From contig CACEAR010000001.1 in the NCBI GenBank assembly GCA_902557575.1, forward strand, positions 186,001 to 250,000: a stretch of DNA of 64,000 bases, given 5' to 3'. The DNA comes from an uncultured SAR86 cluster bacterium. GTDB lineage: Bacteria > Pseudomonadota > Gammaproteobacteria > Magnimaribacterales > D2472. A program made the translations under genes and the position numbers. Positions 54,825-62,949 of this stretch are shown here, one piece after another. Below the pieces are notes generated by a model that was given only the letters and a program-made list of their open reading frames with translations, had not been told where the DNA came from and did not search any database. Each line of letters opens with the position of its first letter. Position 1 is the first letter of the stretch.

Positions 54825-56152
54825 AAGACTAAGCTTGGAAAAAGTATAACCATTAACAAGACTAATAACTGAATTGCTATAAAAGGTATTACCCCTTTAT
54901 ATATTTCTATTGTTCTTATTGATTTATCTGCAACTCCTCTCAGGTAAAAGAGAGAAAACCCAAAGGGAGGTGTTAAAAAAGAAGTTTGAAGATTAATTGC
55001 TAGCATTATCCCAAGCCAAACAGGATCAAAACCCATCATAAGTAACGGTGGCGCAATTAGTGGAACAAATACATAACAAATCTCAATAAAATCTAATATA
55101 AAACCCAGCAAAAATATCATCAGCATTACAAAAAACAATGCCGAATATTTTCCACCTGGCAACATCTCAAAAACTAAACTAATTAATTCATCACCGCCGA
55201 CTCCTCTAAAGATTAGAGAAAATATGGACGCACCAATTAAGATAGTAAAGACCATGGTGGTAACCAAAGCCGTTCTCTTACTCGCCTCTTTTAAAAGCTC
55301 TATGTTGAACTTTTTAAAGTATAAACATATAAGTATTGAACCAATTGCTCCAACACCAGCTGCCTCTGTTGGAGTAGCAATCCCAAAAATAATAGACCCC
55401 AAGACCATAATGATAAGTAAGATTGGTGGCAAAAGAGTATTTAATAAAGATAGAAAACTAACACTGCTTTCCTTTTCACTACTAATGGTTAAATTTCTGT
55501 TCCAAAAGATTGTATAGACCAAAAAAAGTATACAAATAATTAGCCCTGGTAGAAGCGCTCCTATAAACAAATCACCTACAGAAACTGTTTTTACTGAAAA
55601 GATACCCATATCATTTTGAGCTCGCTGATATGCATTGGACATTACATCACCAAGAAGAACTAACGCAATTGACGGAGGAATAATCTGACCTAAAGTACCA
55701 GTTGCTGCAACTAGACCAGAAGAGAATTTTTTATCATATCCCTCCTTAAGAAGAGCCGGAAGTGACATTAACCCCATAGTCACAACTGTTGCCCCAACGA
55801 TACCTGTACTTGCAGCCAATAATGCACCCACGATAACAATAGAAATACCAAGACCGCCCTTTATACCAGCAAAAGCTTTGGCCATATCCTGCAACATCTT
55901 TGCAGCAATTCCCGATCTTTCCAAAACTACCCCCATAAAAACAAATAAGGGCACAGCAAGAAGGGTTTGATTATTCATAATCCCAAATATTCTTATCGGC
56001 AAATTTTTAAAAAGATTTAAATCAAAGATGCCAAATAATGAACATATCAGAGCAAATATTATTGATACACCAGCTAACGTAAAAGCAACTGGATAACCAG
56101 CCAACAATGAACTACAAACAAAGATTATTAATAAAAGCGGTATTATTTCCAT
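54821..56152 (-). CDS. dctM: TRAP transporter large permease subunit DctM
   Basis: 443 aa with about 12-13 membrane segments. AVPLFVFMGVVLERSGIAAKMLQDM, GALLAASTGIVGATVVTMGLMSLP and GQIIPPSIALVLLGD are the DctM signatures; ATPTEAAGVGAIGSI and TSFLTPPFGFSLFYL follow later. It drives sodium-coupled uptake of the DctP ligand. Lies between dctQ (10-nt overlap) and the PNGase F-like gene. Confidence 0.92.
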   Translation of the reverse strand: MEIIPLLLIIFVCSSLLAGYPVAFTLAGVSIIFALICSLFGIFDLNLFKNLPIRIFGIMNNQTLLAVPLFVFMGVVLERSGIAAKMLQDMAKAFAGIKGGLGISIVIVGALLAASTGIVGATVVTMGLMSLPALLKEGYDKKFSSGLVAATGTLGQIIPPSIALVLLGDVMSNAYQRAQNDMGIFSVKTVSVGDLFIGALLPGLIICILFLVYTIFWNRNLTISSEKESSVSFLSLLNTLLPPILLIIMVLGSIIFGIATPTEAAGVGAIGSILICLYFKKFNIELLKEASKRTALVTTMVFTILIGASIFSLIFRGVGGDELISLVFEMLPGGKYSALFFVMLMIFLLGFILDFIEICYVFVPLIAPPLLMMGFDPVWLGIMLAINLQTSFLTPPFGFSLFYLRGVADKSIRTIEIYKGVIPFIAIQLLVLLMVILFPSLVL

Positions 56153-56595
56153 AGCTCTTTTAATTGTTTAACGGCTGCTAAAAAAAGCACGAGTGGAAAA
56201 AGTAAGATAATTGTTTTATGAAGATAAACAGTTTTTAAACCACCTGGCTCAGTTGATGATTCCTTTAACAACCAAGATAATTTAATAAAATCTATGGAGT
56301 AAAAACTTATTATAAAAACTACCGGCAAGACGAAAAAAAATAAACCCAAGGTATTTATAAGTTTTTTATATGATTTTGATTTGTCTTTATAGAGAATATC
56401 CACTCTAACATGCTCTTCCTCAGTAAGAGCCCAGCCAGCACAACCTAAGAAAACTAGTGCATGTAAATACAGTGCCAGCTCTTGTAAATCTGCTCTACCA
56501 ACCCCAAATACATACCTACTAATAACAACATATATAACCAGAATTACAATTATTGGTAAAAAGTACGAAAAAAATTTGCCTATAGATTGATTCAT
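56143..56595 (-). CDS. dctQ: TRAP transporter small permease subunit DctQ
   Basis: 150 aa, four membrane helices. The central signature is ALYLHALVFLGCAGWALTEEEHVRVDILY, the loop typical of DctQ. Overlaps dctM by 10 nt. Its start is 26 nt from the divergent yaaA. Confidence 0.9.
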   Translation of the reverse strand: MNQSIGKFFSYFLPIIVILVIYVVISRYVFGVGRADLQELALYLHALVFLGCAGWALTEEEHVRVDILYKDKSKSYKKLINTLGLFFFVLPVVFIISFYSIDFIKLSWLLKESSTEPGGLKTVYLHKTIILLFPLVLFLAAVKQLKELWK

Positions 56596-56621
56596 AAAAT
56601 ATTAATTTTTAAAATAAGCTA

Positions 56622-57377
56622 ATGATTACAGTTTTATCTCCAGCAAAGACACTAGATTATAGTGCTAATTATAATGATACACACTCTGTACCGAGCTTTC
56701 TAAAAAAGTCTGGGGAGCTCGTTAAAGAATTAAAGCAAAAGGAACCAAGTGAAATTGCTTCGCTAATGGGCCTTAGTGACAAGTTAGCATCATTAAATTT
56801 TGATAGATACCAGTCTTGGAAAGCTGAAAAAAAGATTTCAGATAATTCAAAGCCCGCTTTACTAGTTTTTAAAGGTGACGTTTACCAAGGGCTACAAGCT
56901 GAAGACTTCAAAAAAGGCGATCTTAATTTTGCACAAAAGCACTTGAGAATATTGTCAGGATTATATGGCGCACTTAAGCCCCTTGATGTTATGAACCCGT
57001 ATCGATTAGAGATGGGAACAAAATTACAAATTAATGGTTGGAAAAACCTATATGAGTTTTGGGGCGAATCCGTTAAAAAAGATCTACTCAAAGATTCAGA
57101 TACAATCGTGAACCTGGCTTCTAATGAATACTATAAGGTTCTAGGTAACATAAGTGACGAAGCTAATGTGGTCTCTCCAGTCTTTAAAGACTATAAAAAC
57201 GGAAACTACAAAATAATTAGCTTTTATGCCAAAAAAGCTAGAGGTTTGATGGCTAGGTTTATTATTCAAAACAGGATCAAGAAAACTGACGACTTAGTTA
57301 ATTTTGATCTTGATGGATATAAATACTCTAAAGCTGATTCAACCGCTGATAGCCCTGTATTTCTAAGAAAGTCTTAA
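56622..57377 (+). CDS. yaaA: Peroxide stress protein YaaA
   Basis: 251 aa. MITVLSPAKTLDY is the family start, and FKGDVYQGL, LRILSGLYGALKPLDVMNPYRLEMG and ISFYAKKARGLMARFI are diagnostic. YaaA limits damage by intracellular iron under peroxide stress and binds DNA. Its stop overlaps the convergent enoyl-CoA hydratase gene by four nt. Confidence 0.92.
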   Translation: MITVLSPAKTLDYSANYNDTHSVPSFLKKSGELVKELKQKEPSEIASLMGLSDKLASLNFDRYQSWKAEKKISDNSKPALLVFKGDVYQGLQAEDFKKGDLNFAQKHLRILSGLYGALKPLDVMNPYRLEMGTKLQINGWKNLYEFWGESVKKDLLKDSDTIVNLASNEYYKVLGNISDEANVVSPVFKDYKNGNYKIISFYAKKARGLMARFIIQNRIKKTDDLVNFDLDGYKYSKADSTADSPVFLRKS

Positions 57378-58234
57378 CTTTTTGATTCGTTGAACTTTTT
57401 AACGTCGACCATTTTGTCGAAGCTAGCATCTCTTTTTTCCATTTGAGCAGTCATAGCTTCAGTCATATCAGCTTGACTAAGCATTGCACCGCTCCAAAGA
57501 GCATTAAAGTCTAAGCTATCACTTACATTGTGATCTCTCGAGTAATTCATTACAGCCTTGAGACCATATATCGCTACTGGCGATTTAGAGGCTATTTCAG
57601 CTGCTAGTTTATGAACTGCATCAAGCATTTCATCTTGTGTTTCATAAATTTCACCTACTAGACCAGAATCTTTTGCTTCATCGGCAAGCATTCTTCTTCC
57701 GGTATAAGCCATCTCCCTCATCTTTGAATCAGGAATAATCTTTGGCAGCCTTTGAAGGGTGCCAACATCTGCAGCCATACCAATGTTAATTTCTTGAATA
57801 CAAAAGAAAGCATCATTTGAAGCAAAACGCATATCACATGCAGTAATGAGATCTAACGCTCCGCCAATAACACCTCCATGAACCGCAGCAATTACTGGAA
57901 CTCTTATTTCTTCGAGTTTACTTATGTAACCTTGTAACTCTTTTGCAGTTCTATAAACAGCTTCACCAACTCTGGCATGATCGGGTTTTTTGTCATCAGG
58001 AATATCATCAACTCCATTAGAAAAAGCACTAAGGTCCATACCTGCACAAAAGTGTTTTCCAGTTGAAGAAATAATTACAACTCTTACATCAGAATCTCTA
58101 TTTATTTCCTCTAATACATCACCTAGCTCGACCCAAAAGTCTCGAGTCATTGTATTTAGTTCATTTGGACGATTTAAAACAAGACTGCATATATGGTCTT
58201 TTGTCTTTACATCAAAACAGGAATACTTACTCAT
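57374..58234 (-). CDS. Enoyl-CoA hydratase/isomerase (crotonase) family protein
   Basis: 286 aa. SSTGKHFCAGMDLSAF is the first oxyanion-hole loop and GGVIGGALDLITACDMRFAS the second, followed by INIGMAADVGTLQRLPKII with an acidic residue typical of dienoyl-CoA isomerases. It likely acts in fatty-acid oxidation. The N-terminus overlaps a small upstream ORF (ATGA). Confidence 0.88.
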   Translation of the reverse strand: MSKYSCFDVKTKDHICSLVLNRPNELNTMTRDFWVELGDVLEEINRDSDVRVVIISSTGKHFCAGMDLSAFSNGVDDIPDDKKPDHARVGEAVYRTAKELQGYISKLEEIRVPVIAAVHGGVIGGALDLITACDMRFASNDAFFCIQEINIGMAADVGTLQRLPKIIPDSKMREMAYTGRRMLADEAKDSGLVGEIYETQDEMLDAVHKLAAEIASKSPVAIYGLKAVMNYSRDHNVSDSLDFNALWSGAMLSQADMTEAMTAQMEKRDASFDKMVDVKKFNESKS

Positions 58235-58389
58235 TTCTTTGCAATATCTATTGATTCAGAGACTTTATCCATTAGCTCATCAACAAGATCAAATGTTTTG
58301 TGGTGAGGTAGTACAATTTTTCTATCTTTGCTGAGCCACTTGAGCCTACTATGTACAAATTCTAAATTATCTATAAGTTTTTGGTTCAT
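58231..58389 (-). CDS. Hypothetical 52-aa protein upstream of the crotonase
   Basis: ATG at 58389 to TGA at 58231-58233, whose TGA overlaps the crotonase ATG (ATGA). The peptide is charged and helical (LIDNLEFVHSRLKWLSKDRK then FDLVDELMDKVSESIDIAKK). The tight overlap suggests a real coupled gene; family unknown. Confidence 0.55.
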   Translation of the reverse strand: MNQKLIDNLEFVHSRLKWLSKDRKIVLPHHKTFDLVDELMDKVSESIDIAKK

Positions 58390-58454
58390 TATTTCTATTA
58401 GTTGAAAACTGTAATTATAAGTAAATGATCCTTATAATCAAAAAAAAATAAAAA

Positions 58455-59243
58455 ATGCTTGATTTCAACAAACTGCTACCAGACTTAATAGATCTATCTT
58501 CAAAAGCCAGTAACACAATAATGGATATCTATAATTCTGATTTTTCACATGAAAATAAAGATGATGGATCTCCTCTGACACTAGCAGATGAATCATCAAA
58601 TAAAATAATTATCGATGGACTAAAAGAAATAACACCTAAAATCCAAGTTATTTCAGAAGAGACCTTCAAGAGTGATATTTCTTATGCAGATAGTTATTGG
58701 TTAATAGATCCACTTGATGGTACTAAGGAATTTATTAATAGAAATGGAGATTTTTCAGTAAACATCTCTTTTATTCATGAGAGGCGAAGTATTTTTGGGA
58801 TTGTTCAAAGACCAACTGATCTGAGGATCTGGACAAGTCTAGATAATGTTTCCCAGGCGAAGACTGAATATACATCGCCACTAAGGATTGTTATGAGTAG
58901 AAGCCATAAGAGAGATGCAGATACAATGTTTTTAAAATTTCTTCAGGATTCTGAAATAGATTATGAGCTTGTCGAAAAGGGTAGCTCATTAAAAATTTGC
59001 GCTTTATGCGATGGTGAAGCAGACATATACCCTAGATTTGGGCCAACTTCTGAGTGGGATATTGCTGCTGCAGATGCAGTTCTTAAATCTTATAGAGGTT
59101 CAATATTCAGCCTAGAAGACTTTGAAAAGCTCAAATATTCCAAGAAAAACATACTCAATCCGCCTTTTATAGCCTATAGAAATGAACTTATTAGAGAAGC
59201 TTATGGTCAAAAAGTGGAAGATTATGTAAAAAAGTTGCTATAA
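58455..59243 (+). CDS. cysQ: 3'(2'),5'-bisphosphate nucleotidase CysQ
   Basis: 262 aa inositol-monophosphatase fold. Motifs: LTLADESSNKII, VISEET, WLIDPLDGTKEFI, and SEWDIAAADAVL, the lithium-sensitive phosphatase set. Removes PAP, the by-product of PAPS-dependent sulfation, and recycles it to AMP. This is relevant to the two sulfotransferases in this window. Confidence 0.9.
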   Translation: MLDFNKLLPDLIDLSSKASNTIMDIYNSDFSHENKDDGSPLTLADESSNKIIIDGLKEITPKIQVISEETFKSDISYADSYWLIDPLDGTKEFINRNGDFSVNISFIHERRSIFGIVQRPTDLRIWTSLDNVSQAKTEYTSPLRIVMSRSHKRDADTMFLKFLQDSEIDYELVEKGSSLKICALCDGEADIYPRFGPTSEWDIAAADAVLKSYRGSIFSLEDFEKLKYSKKNILNPPFIAYRNELIREAYGQKVEDYVKKLL

Positions 59244-59294
59244 TTTAAGGTCTACATAATTTTTATGTATAATATATTATAAACAGAAATTATA

Positions 59295-60158
59295 ATGGGT
59301 ACTGATTTACAGAAAATTGAGCTAACAACTCCAGGTAAAGATATAGAATCTTACCTTGCTTGCGTGCACTCAATACCAATATTAACGCCTGAACAAGAGA
59401 AAGAACTTGCTCATAAGCTTTATGACAACGATGATCTTGACGCTGCAAGACAATTAGTCATTTCGCACCTACGTTTTGTCGTCCATATTGCAAGATCCTA
59501 TCAAGGCTATGGTTTACCAATAGGTGACATTATCCAAGAAGGTAATGTTGGTCTTATGAAGGCTGTTGATAGATTTGATCCTAACAGAGGCGTGAAGCTT
59601 GTTTCTTTTGCAGTCCATTGGATAAAGGCTGAAATTCATGAGTACATTCTCAAAAACTGGAGACTTGTAAAAATAGCTACTACAAAAGCTCAAAGGAAAC
59701 TATTCTTCAATCTAAGAAGCAAGAAAAAGTCATTGGAATGGCTTACTAAAGAAGAAGCAGAAAAAATAGCTGAAGATTTAAATGTAGAAGTCAAAGATGT
59801 TTTGCATATGGAAAACAGACTATCTTCTAATGATTCATCATTTGATGCTCCTGTAAATACTGGAGATGGTGAAAATGAAATAATGGCGCCATCACAATAT
59901 CTAGAAGATAAAAGATTTAATCCTGAAGACTTGGTTGAGGCAGAGCAAACAATGGCATTTAATAATGCCGAACTTTTAGATGCTCTCAAAGGCCTTGATG
60001 ACAGAAGTAAAGATATTATTCGAAGAAGATACCTATCCGACTCTAAAGTTACTCTTCATGAGCTAGCAGAAGAGTATAAGATTTCAGCAGAAAGAATTAG
60101 ACAGATCGAAAATGGCGCTCTTAAAAAATTAAGAAGCTCTATGACTGATGCTCTGTGA
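59295..60158 (+). CDS. rpoH: RNA polymerase heat-shock sigma factor RpoH (sigma32)
   Basis: 287 aa. Region 2 includes HLRFVVHIARSYQGYGLPIGDIIQEGNVGLMKAVDRF and SFAVHWIKAEIHEYILKNWRLVKIATTKAQRK; the RpoH box QRKLFFNLR follows. Region 4 has the HTH VTLHELAEEYKISAERIRQIENGAL. A TATAAT at 59268-59273 lies before the gene. The leader is A/T-rich; no clear thermometer fold is certain by eye. Confidence 0.96.
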   Translation: MGTDLQKIELTTPGKDIESYLACVHSIPILTPEQEKELAHKLYDNDDLDAARQLVISHLRFVVHIARSYQGYGLPIGDIIQEGNVGLMKAVDRFDPNRGVKLVSFAVHWIKAEIHEYILKNWRLVKIATTKAQRKLFFNLRSKKKSLEWLTKEEAEKIAEDLNVEVKDVLHMENRLSSNDSSFDAPVNTGDGENEIMAPSQYLEDKRFNPEDLVEAEQTMAFNNAELLDALKGLDDRSKDIIRRRYLSDSKVTLHELAEEYKISAERIRQIENGALKKLRSSMTDAL

Positions 60159-60367
60159 ATGCTAAAACAATAGGCATTATCCTTAACGGCTCTGAAATCC
60201 ACCTAAAGTCTAACTCCCTCAAAGAACTTATAGATAGCTTAAATCTCTCTGAAGCCAGATTTGCTGTAGAAATAAATCGAGAGATTGTTCCAAAATCACA
60301 GATAGATAACTATACTCTCAATGACAAAGATGAAGTTGAAATAGTTATTGCTGTTGGCGGAGGATAA
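60155..60367 (+). CDS. thiS: Thiamine biosynthesis sulfur carrier ThiS
   Basis: 70 aa beta-grasp protein that carries sulfur as a C-terminal thiocarboxylate to ThiG. The end [11 protein letters not shown] has the required Gly-Gly. Start is GTG at 60155, overlapping the rpoH stop (GTGA). Confidence 0.9.
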   Translation: MNAKTIGIILNGSEIHLKSNSLKELIDSLNLSEARFAVEINREIVPKSQIDNYTLNDKDEVEIVIAVGGG

Positions 60368-60368
60368 A

Positions 60369-61145
60369 TTGAAAAAGTTGGTTGTCGGCTCTAGAGAATT
60401 CTCATCTAGGCTCCTAGTCGGTACAGGGAAATATAAAGATTTCCAAGAAACACAAGACGCAATAGTGGCCTCAGGAGCAGAAGTAGTTACTGTAGCAATA
60501 AGAAGGACTAATATTGGTCAAAACAAAGGAGAGCCAAATCTTCTTGATTTCCTAAATCCTGAAGAATTTATAATTCTTCCCAATACGGCAGGCTGCTACA
60601 GTGTTGATGATGCGGTTCGAACTTGTAATCTAGCAAGGGAGCTTCTAGATGGCCATAATCTCGTTAAACTTGAAGTTCTTGGAGATGAAAAAACGCTATT
60701 TCCAAATATGACTCAAACACTTGATGCTGCAAAAATATTAGTTGAAGATAATTTTGAAGTAATGGTCTATTGCACTGATGATCCAATTTTATGTAAAGAG
60801 CTTGATGATATTGGCTGTGTTTCGATTATGCCTCTGGCAGCTCCTATTGGTTCAGGATTAGGGATAACAAACCCATATAACATAGAGATAATCTTGGAGA
60901 ATTCAAATAAACCAGTCATTGTTGATGCAGGAGTAGGGACTGCTTCAGACGCCACCATAGCAATGGAGCTAGGATGTGATGGCGTACTAATGAATACAGC
61001 GATAGCCGAAGCTAAAAATCCTGTTCTCATGGCTTCAGCTATGAAAAAAGCAATTGAATCAGGCAGAGAAGCATTCTTGGCTGGGAGAATGAAAAAAAGA
61101 CTTTATGCCTCGAAGTCATCTCCAGAAGATGGAGTAATAAAGTAG
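60369..61145 (+). CDS. thiG: Thiazole synthase ThiG
   Basis: 258 aa. [13 protein letters not shown] starts the barrel, [20 protein letters not shown] and [23 protein letters not shown] contain the Schiff-base lysine region, and [13 protein letters not shown] and [22 protein letters not shown] are diagnostic. The start is TTG 60369, 6 nt after a GGAGG ribosome site inside thiS; the longer in-frame TTG at 60348 is rejected. It makes the thiazole ring of thiamine with ThiS. Confidence 0.93.
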   Translation: MKKLVVGSREFSSRLLVGTGKYKDFQETQDAIVASGAEVVTVAIRRTNIGQNKGEPNLLDFLNPEEFIILPNTAGCYSVDDAVRTCNLARELLDGHNLVKLEVLGDEKTLFPNMTQTLDAAKILVEDNFEVMVYCTDDPILCKELDDIGCVSIMPLAAPIGSGLGITNPYNIEIILENSNKPVIVDAGVGTASDATIAMELGCDGVLMNTAIAEAKNPVLMASAMKKAIESGREAFLAGRMKKRLYASKSSPEDGVIK

Positions 61146-61790
61146 TTGAGATATAACTTTTTACCAAGTTTTGCCAGAAGAAAAGGAAGGATTACAAAGC
61201 TTCAGGAAACAAACCTAAGTTTCTTAGCAGATTATTCGTTGGATGATCCTAATACTTTAAATAATGATCCATCGTTCGATAAGATTGCCCTTGAAATAGG
61301 CTTTGGTAACGGGGAAGACTTTTTTTCCTTTGCGAAAGAAAAAACCAATACATTATTTTTGGCTTCTGAAGTTTATAAATCTGGTATTGGGAATTTAATA
61401 GGAAAAATTAGAGAGCATTCACTGGAAAATATATATATTCATGAAGGGGATATAAGAGATCTTATTTTTGAAGAAAAAGGTTTTACATTTGATGAAGTTT
61501 ATATCATTTGCCCTGATCCATGGCCAAAAGATAGACATCACAAAAGAAGACTTTTAAATAAAGATTTTTTTGAACGCATTCAGCCATGCTTGAAAAAAAA
61601 TTCATTTATTTTTCTATCTACAGACTGGAAAAACTATGCTGAACAGATTGAAGATGTGCTAAGAGCTTTTGAGGATAAGTTTTCTATCGAGACTTTAAAG
61701 CAAATACCCGGGAGAGAGCTTTCTAAGTTTCAAAGAAAAGGCATCAAGGAAGGGCGAGATATATATAACTTCAAATTAAGTCTTATTTAA
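61146..61790 (+). CDS. trmB: tRNA (guanine46-N7)-methyltransferase TrmB
   Basis: 214 aa from TTG 61146, directly after the thiG stop. PSFARRKGRITK at the start, LEIGFGNGEDFFSFA (SAM loop), and IICPDPWPKDRHHKRRLLN (RNA-binding/catalytic motif) identify TrmB. Methylates G46 in the variable loop of tRNA. It overlaps the convergent rdgB by 15 nt. Confidence 0.93.
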   Translation: MRYNFLPSFARRKGRITKLQETNLSFLADYSLDDPNTLNNDPSFDKIALEIGFGNGEDFFSFAKEKTNTLFLASEVYKSGIGNLIGKIREHSLENIYIHEGDIRDLIFEEKGFTFDEVYIICPDPWPKDRHHKRRLLNKDFFERIQPCLKKNSFIFLSTDWKNYAEQIEDVLRAFEDKFSIETLKQIPGRELSKFQRKGIKEGRDIYNFKLSLI

Positions 61791-62369
61791 TTTATCCATA
61801 AGCTTTTTCAAAGCTTGGCCTCTATGGCTTATTTTATTTTTTTCTAATGAGTTAAGTTCTGCGAAGGACTCAGAATATCCTTTTGGATAAAACATTGGAT
61901 CATAGCCAAAACCCTTTTCACCTCTTTCAATAGTTCTGACCTCACCTTCAACTTTTCCACTACAAACTATAATTTCATTTTGACCTTTTATGCCAATAGC
62001 AACGATGCAACAAAAAAAGTATGCATAAGTTGATTCAAGCTTATTATCCTTAAGTTTTGATATAAGTTTATTTCTGTTATCACTATCAGTTGCATTCAAT
62101 CCTGCATATCTAGCCGAGTAAAGGCCGGGCTCATTATTGATCGCAGGGACTATTAAGCCTGAGTCGTCACCTACAGATGAGATATTTGTTTTTATAAATG
62201 CATTTTTAGCTTTTAGGATTGCATTCTCTTCAAAATCTTTTCCTGTTTCTTCAACATCACTGATATTGAAAACAGATTGAGGAATGCATTCAAAATCTGG
62301 AAGAATTTTTTGGAATTCGTTGATTTTACCTTTATTTGAGGAAGCTATGATTAATTTATTTTCTTTCAA
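61776..62369 (-). CDS. rdgB: Non-canonical purine NTP pyrophosphatase RdgB
   Basis: 197 aa. Motifs: IIASSNKGKINEFQKIL, SVGDDSGLIVPAINNEPGLYSARYAG, and RGEKGFGYDPMFYPKG. Hydrolyses dITP/XTP to prevent their incorporation. It follows metW with a 14-nt overlap. Confidence 0.92.
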   Translation of the reverse strand: MKENKLIIASSNKGKINEFQKILPDFECIPQSVFNISDVEETGKDFEENAILKAKNAFIKTNISSVGDDSGLIVPAINNEPGLYSARYAGLNATDSDNRNKLISKLKDNKLESTYAYFFCCIVAIGIKGQNEIIVCSGKVEGEVRTIERGEKGFGYDPMFYPKGYSESFAELNSLEKNKISHRGQALKKLMDKLNKT

Positions 62370-62949
62370 TTAAGTACACACCCTCAGCAGCGAAAAGATT
62401 CGGCAATAGTTTTGTTAAAGTACTCTCTTTGAAGTTATTGTTTAAATACAATTTTTCAATTACATGTAAATCTAAGTTGTTACAGAGTTCCTCGAAATCT
62501 TTAATGGTGCACAAATGAATATTCTTTGTCTCATACCAGGGCACTGGAAGATTCTTTGTAACTGGCATCTTTCCTAAAAATAAATCTAATCTACAGGACC
62601 AGTGGGCAAAATTTGGAAGAGTAACAATACATTTATTAGAGATATTGAGGATATTTTGAAGGGCTAAATTAGGATTTTTAAGGCATTGGATTGAGTTTGC
62701 CATTATTGCTATATCAAAGTCCAAATCATCGAAATCTTTAATACCCTCGTCAATATCACATTGCATAACTGGGATATTTCTTCTAAGACATTCATTAGCT
62801 TTAGAAATATCTATTTCAATACCAAAACCATTAACATTTTTTGAATCTTTAAGGTGCTCTAAAAGGTCTCCATCACCACAGCCTAAGTCAAGAACTTTTA
62901 TGTTTTGCGGAATCCATTTTTCTATTATTCTCTTAAAATTTGATTTCAT
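62356..62949 (-). CDS. metW: Methionine biosynthesis protein MetW
   Basis: 197-aa methyltransferase-like protein. VLDLGCGDGDLLEHLKDSKNVNGFGIEID is the SAM-like loop. MANSIQCLKNP and NFAHWSCRLDLFLGKMPVTKNLP are typical of MetW, including PYETKNIHLCTIKDFEEL. MetW works with MetX in homoserine acylation. Overlaps metX by four nt. Confidence 0.93.
   Translation of the reverse strand: MKSNFKRIIEKWIPQNIKVLDLGCGDGDLLEHLKDSKNVNGFGIEIDISKANECLRRNIPVMQCDIDEGIKDFDDLDFDIAIMANSIQCLKNPNLALQNILNISNKCIVTLPNFAHWSCRLDLFLGKMPVTKNLPVPWYETKNIHLCTIKDFEELCNNLDLHVIEKLYLNNNFKESTLTKLLPNLFAAEGVYLIERK

Noticed and set aside
59244-59294. RNA thermometer before rpoH
   Set aside because: The leader is AT-rich with only weak palindromic stretches; no structure masking a ribosome site can be defined by eye.
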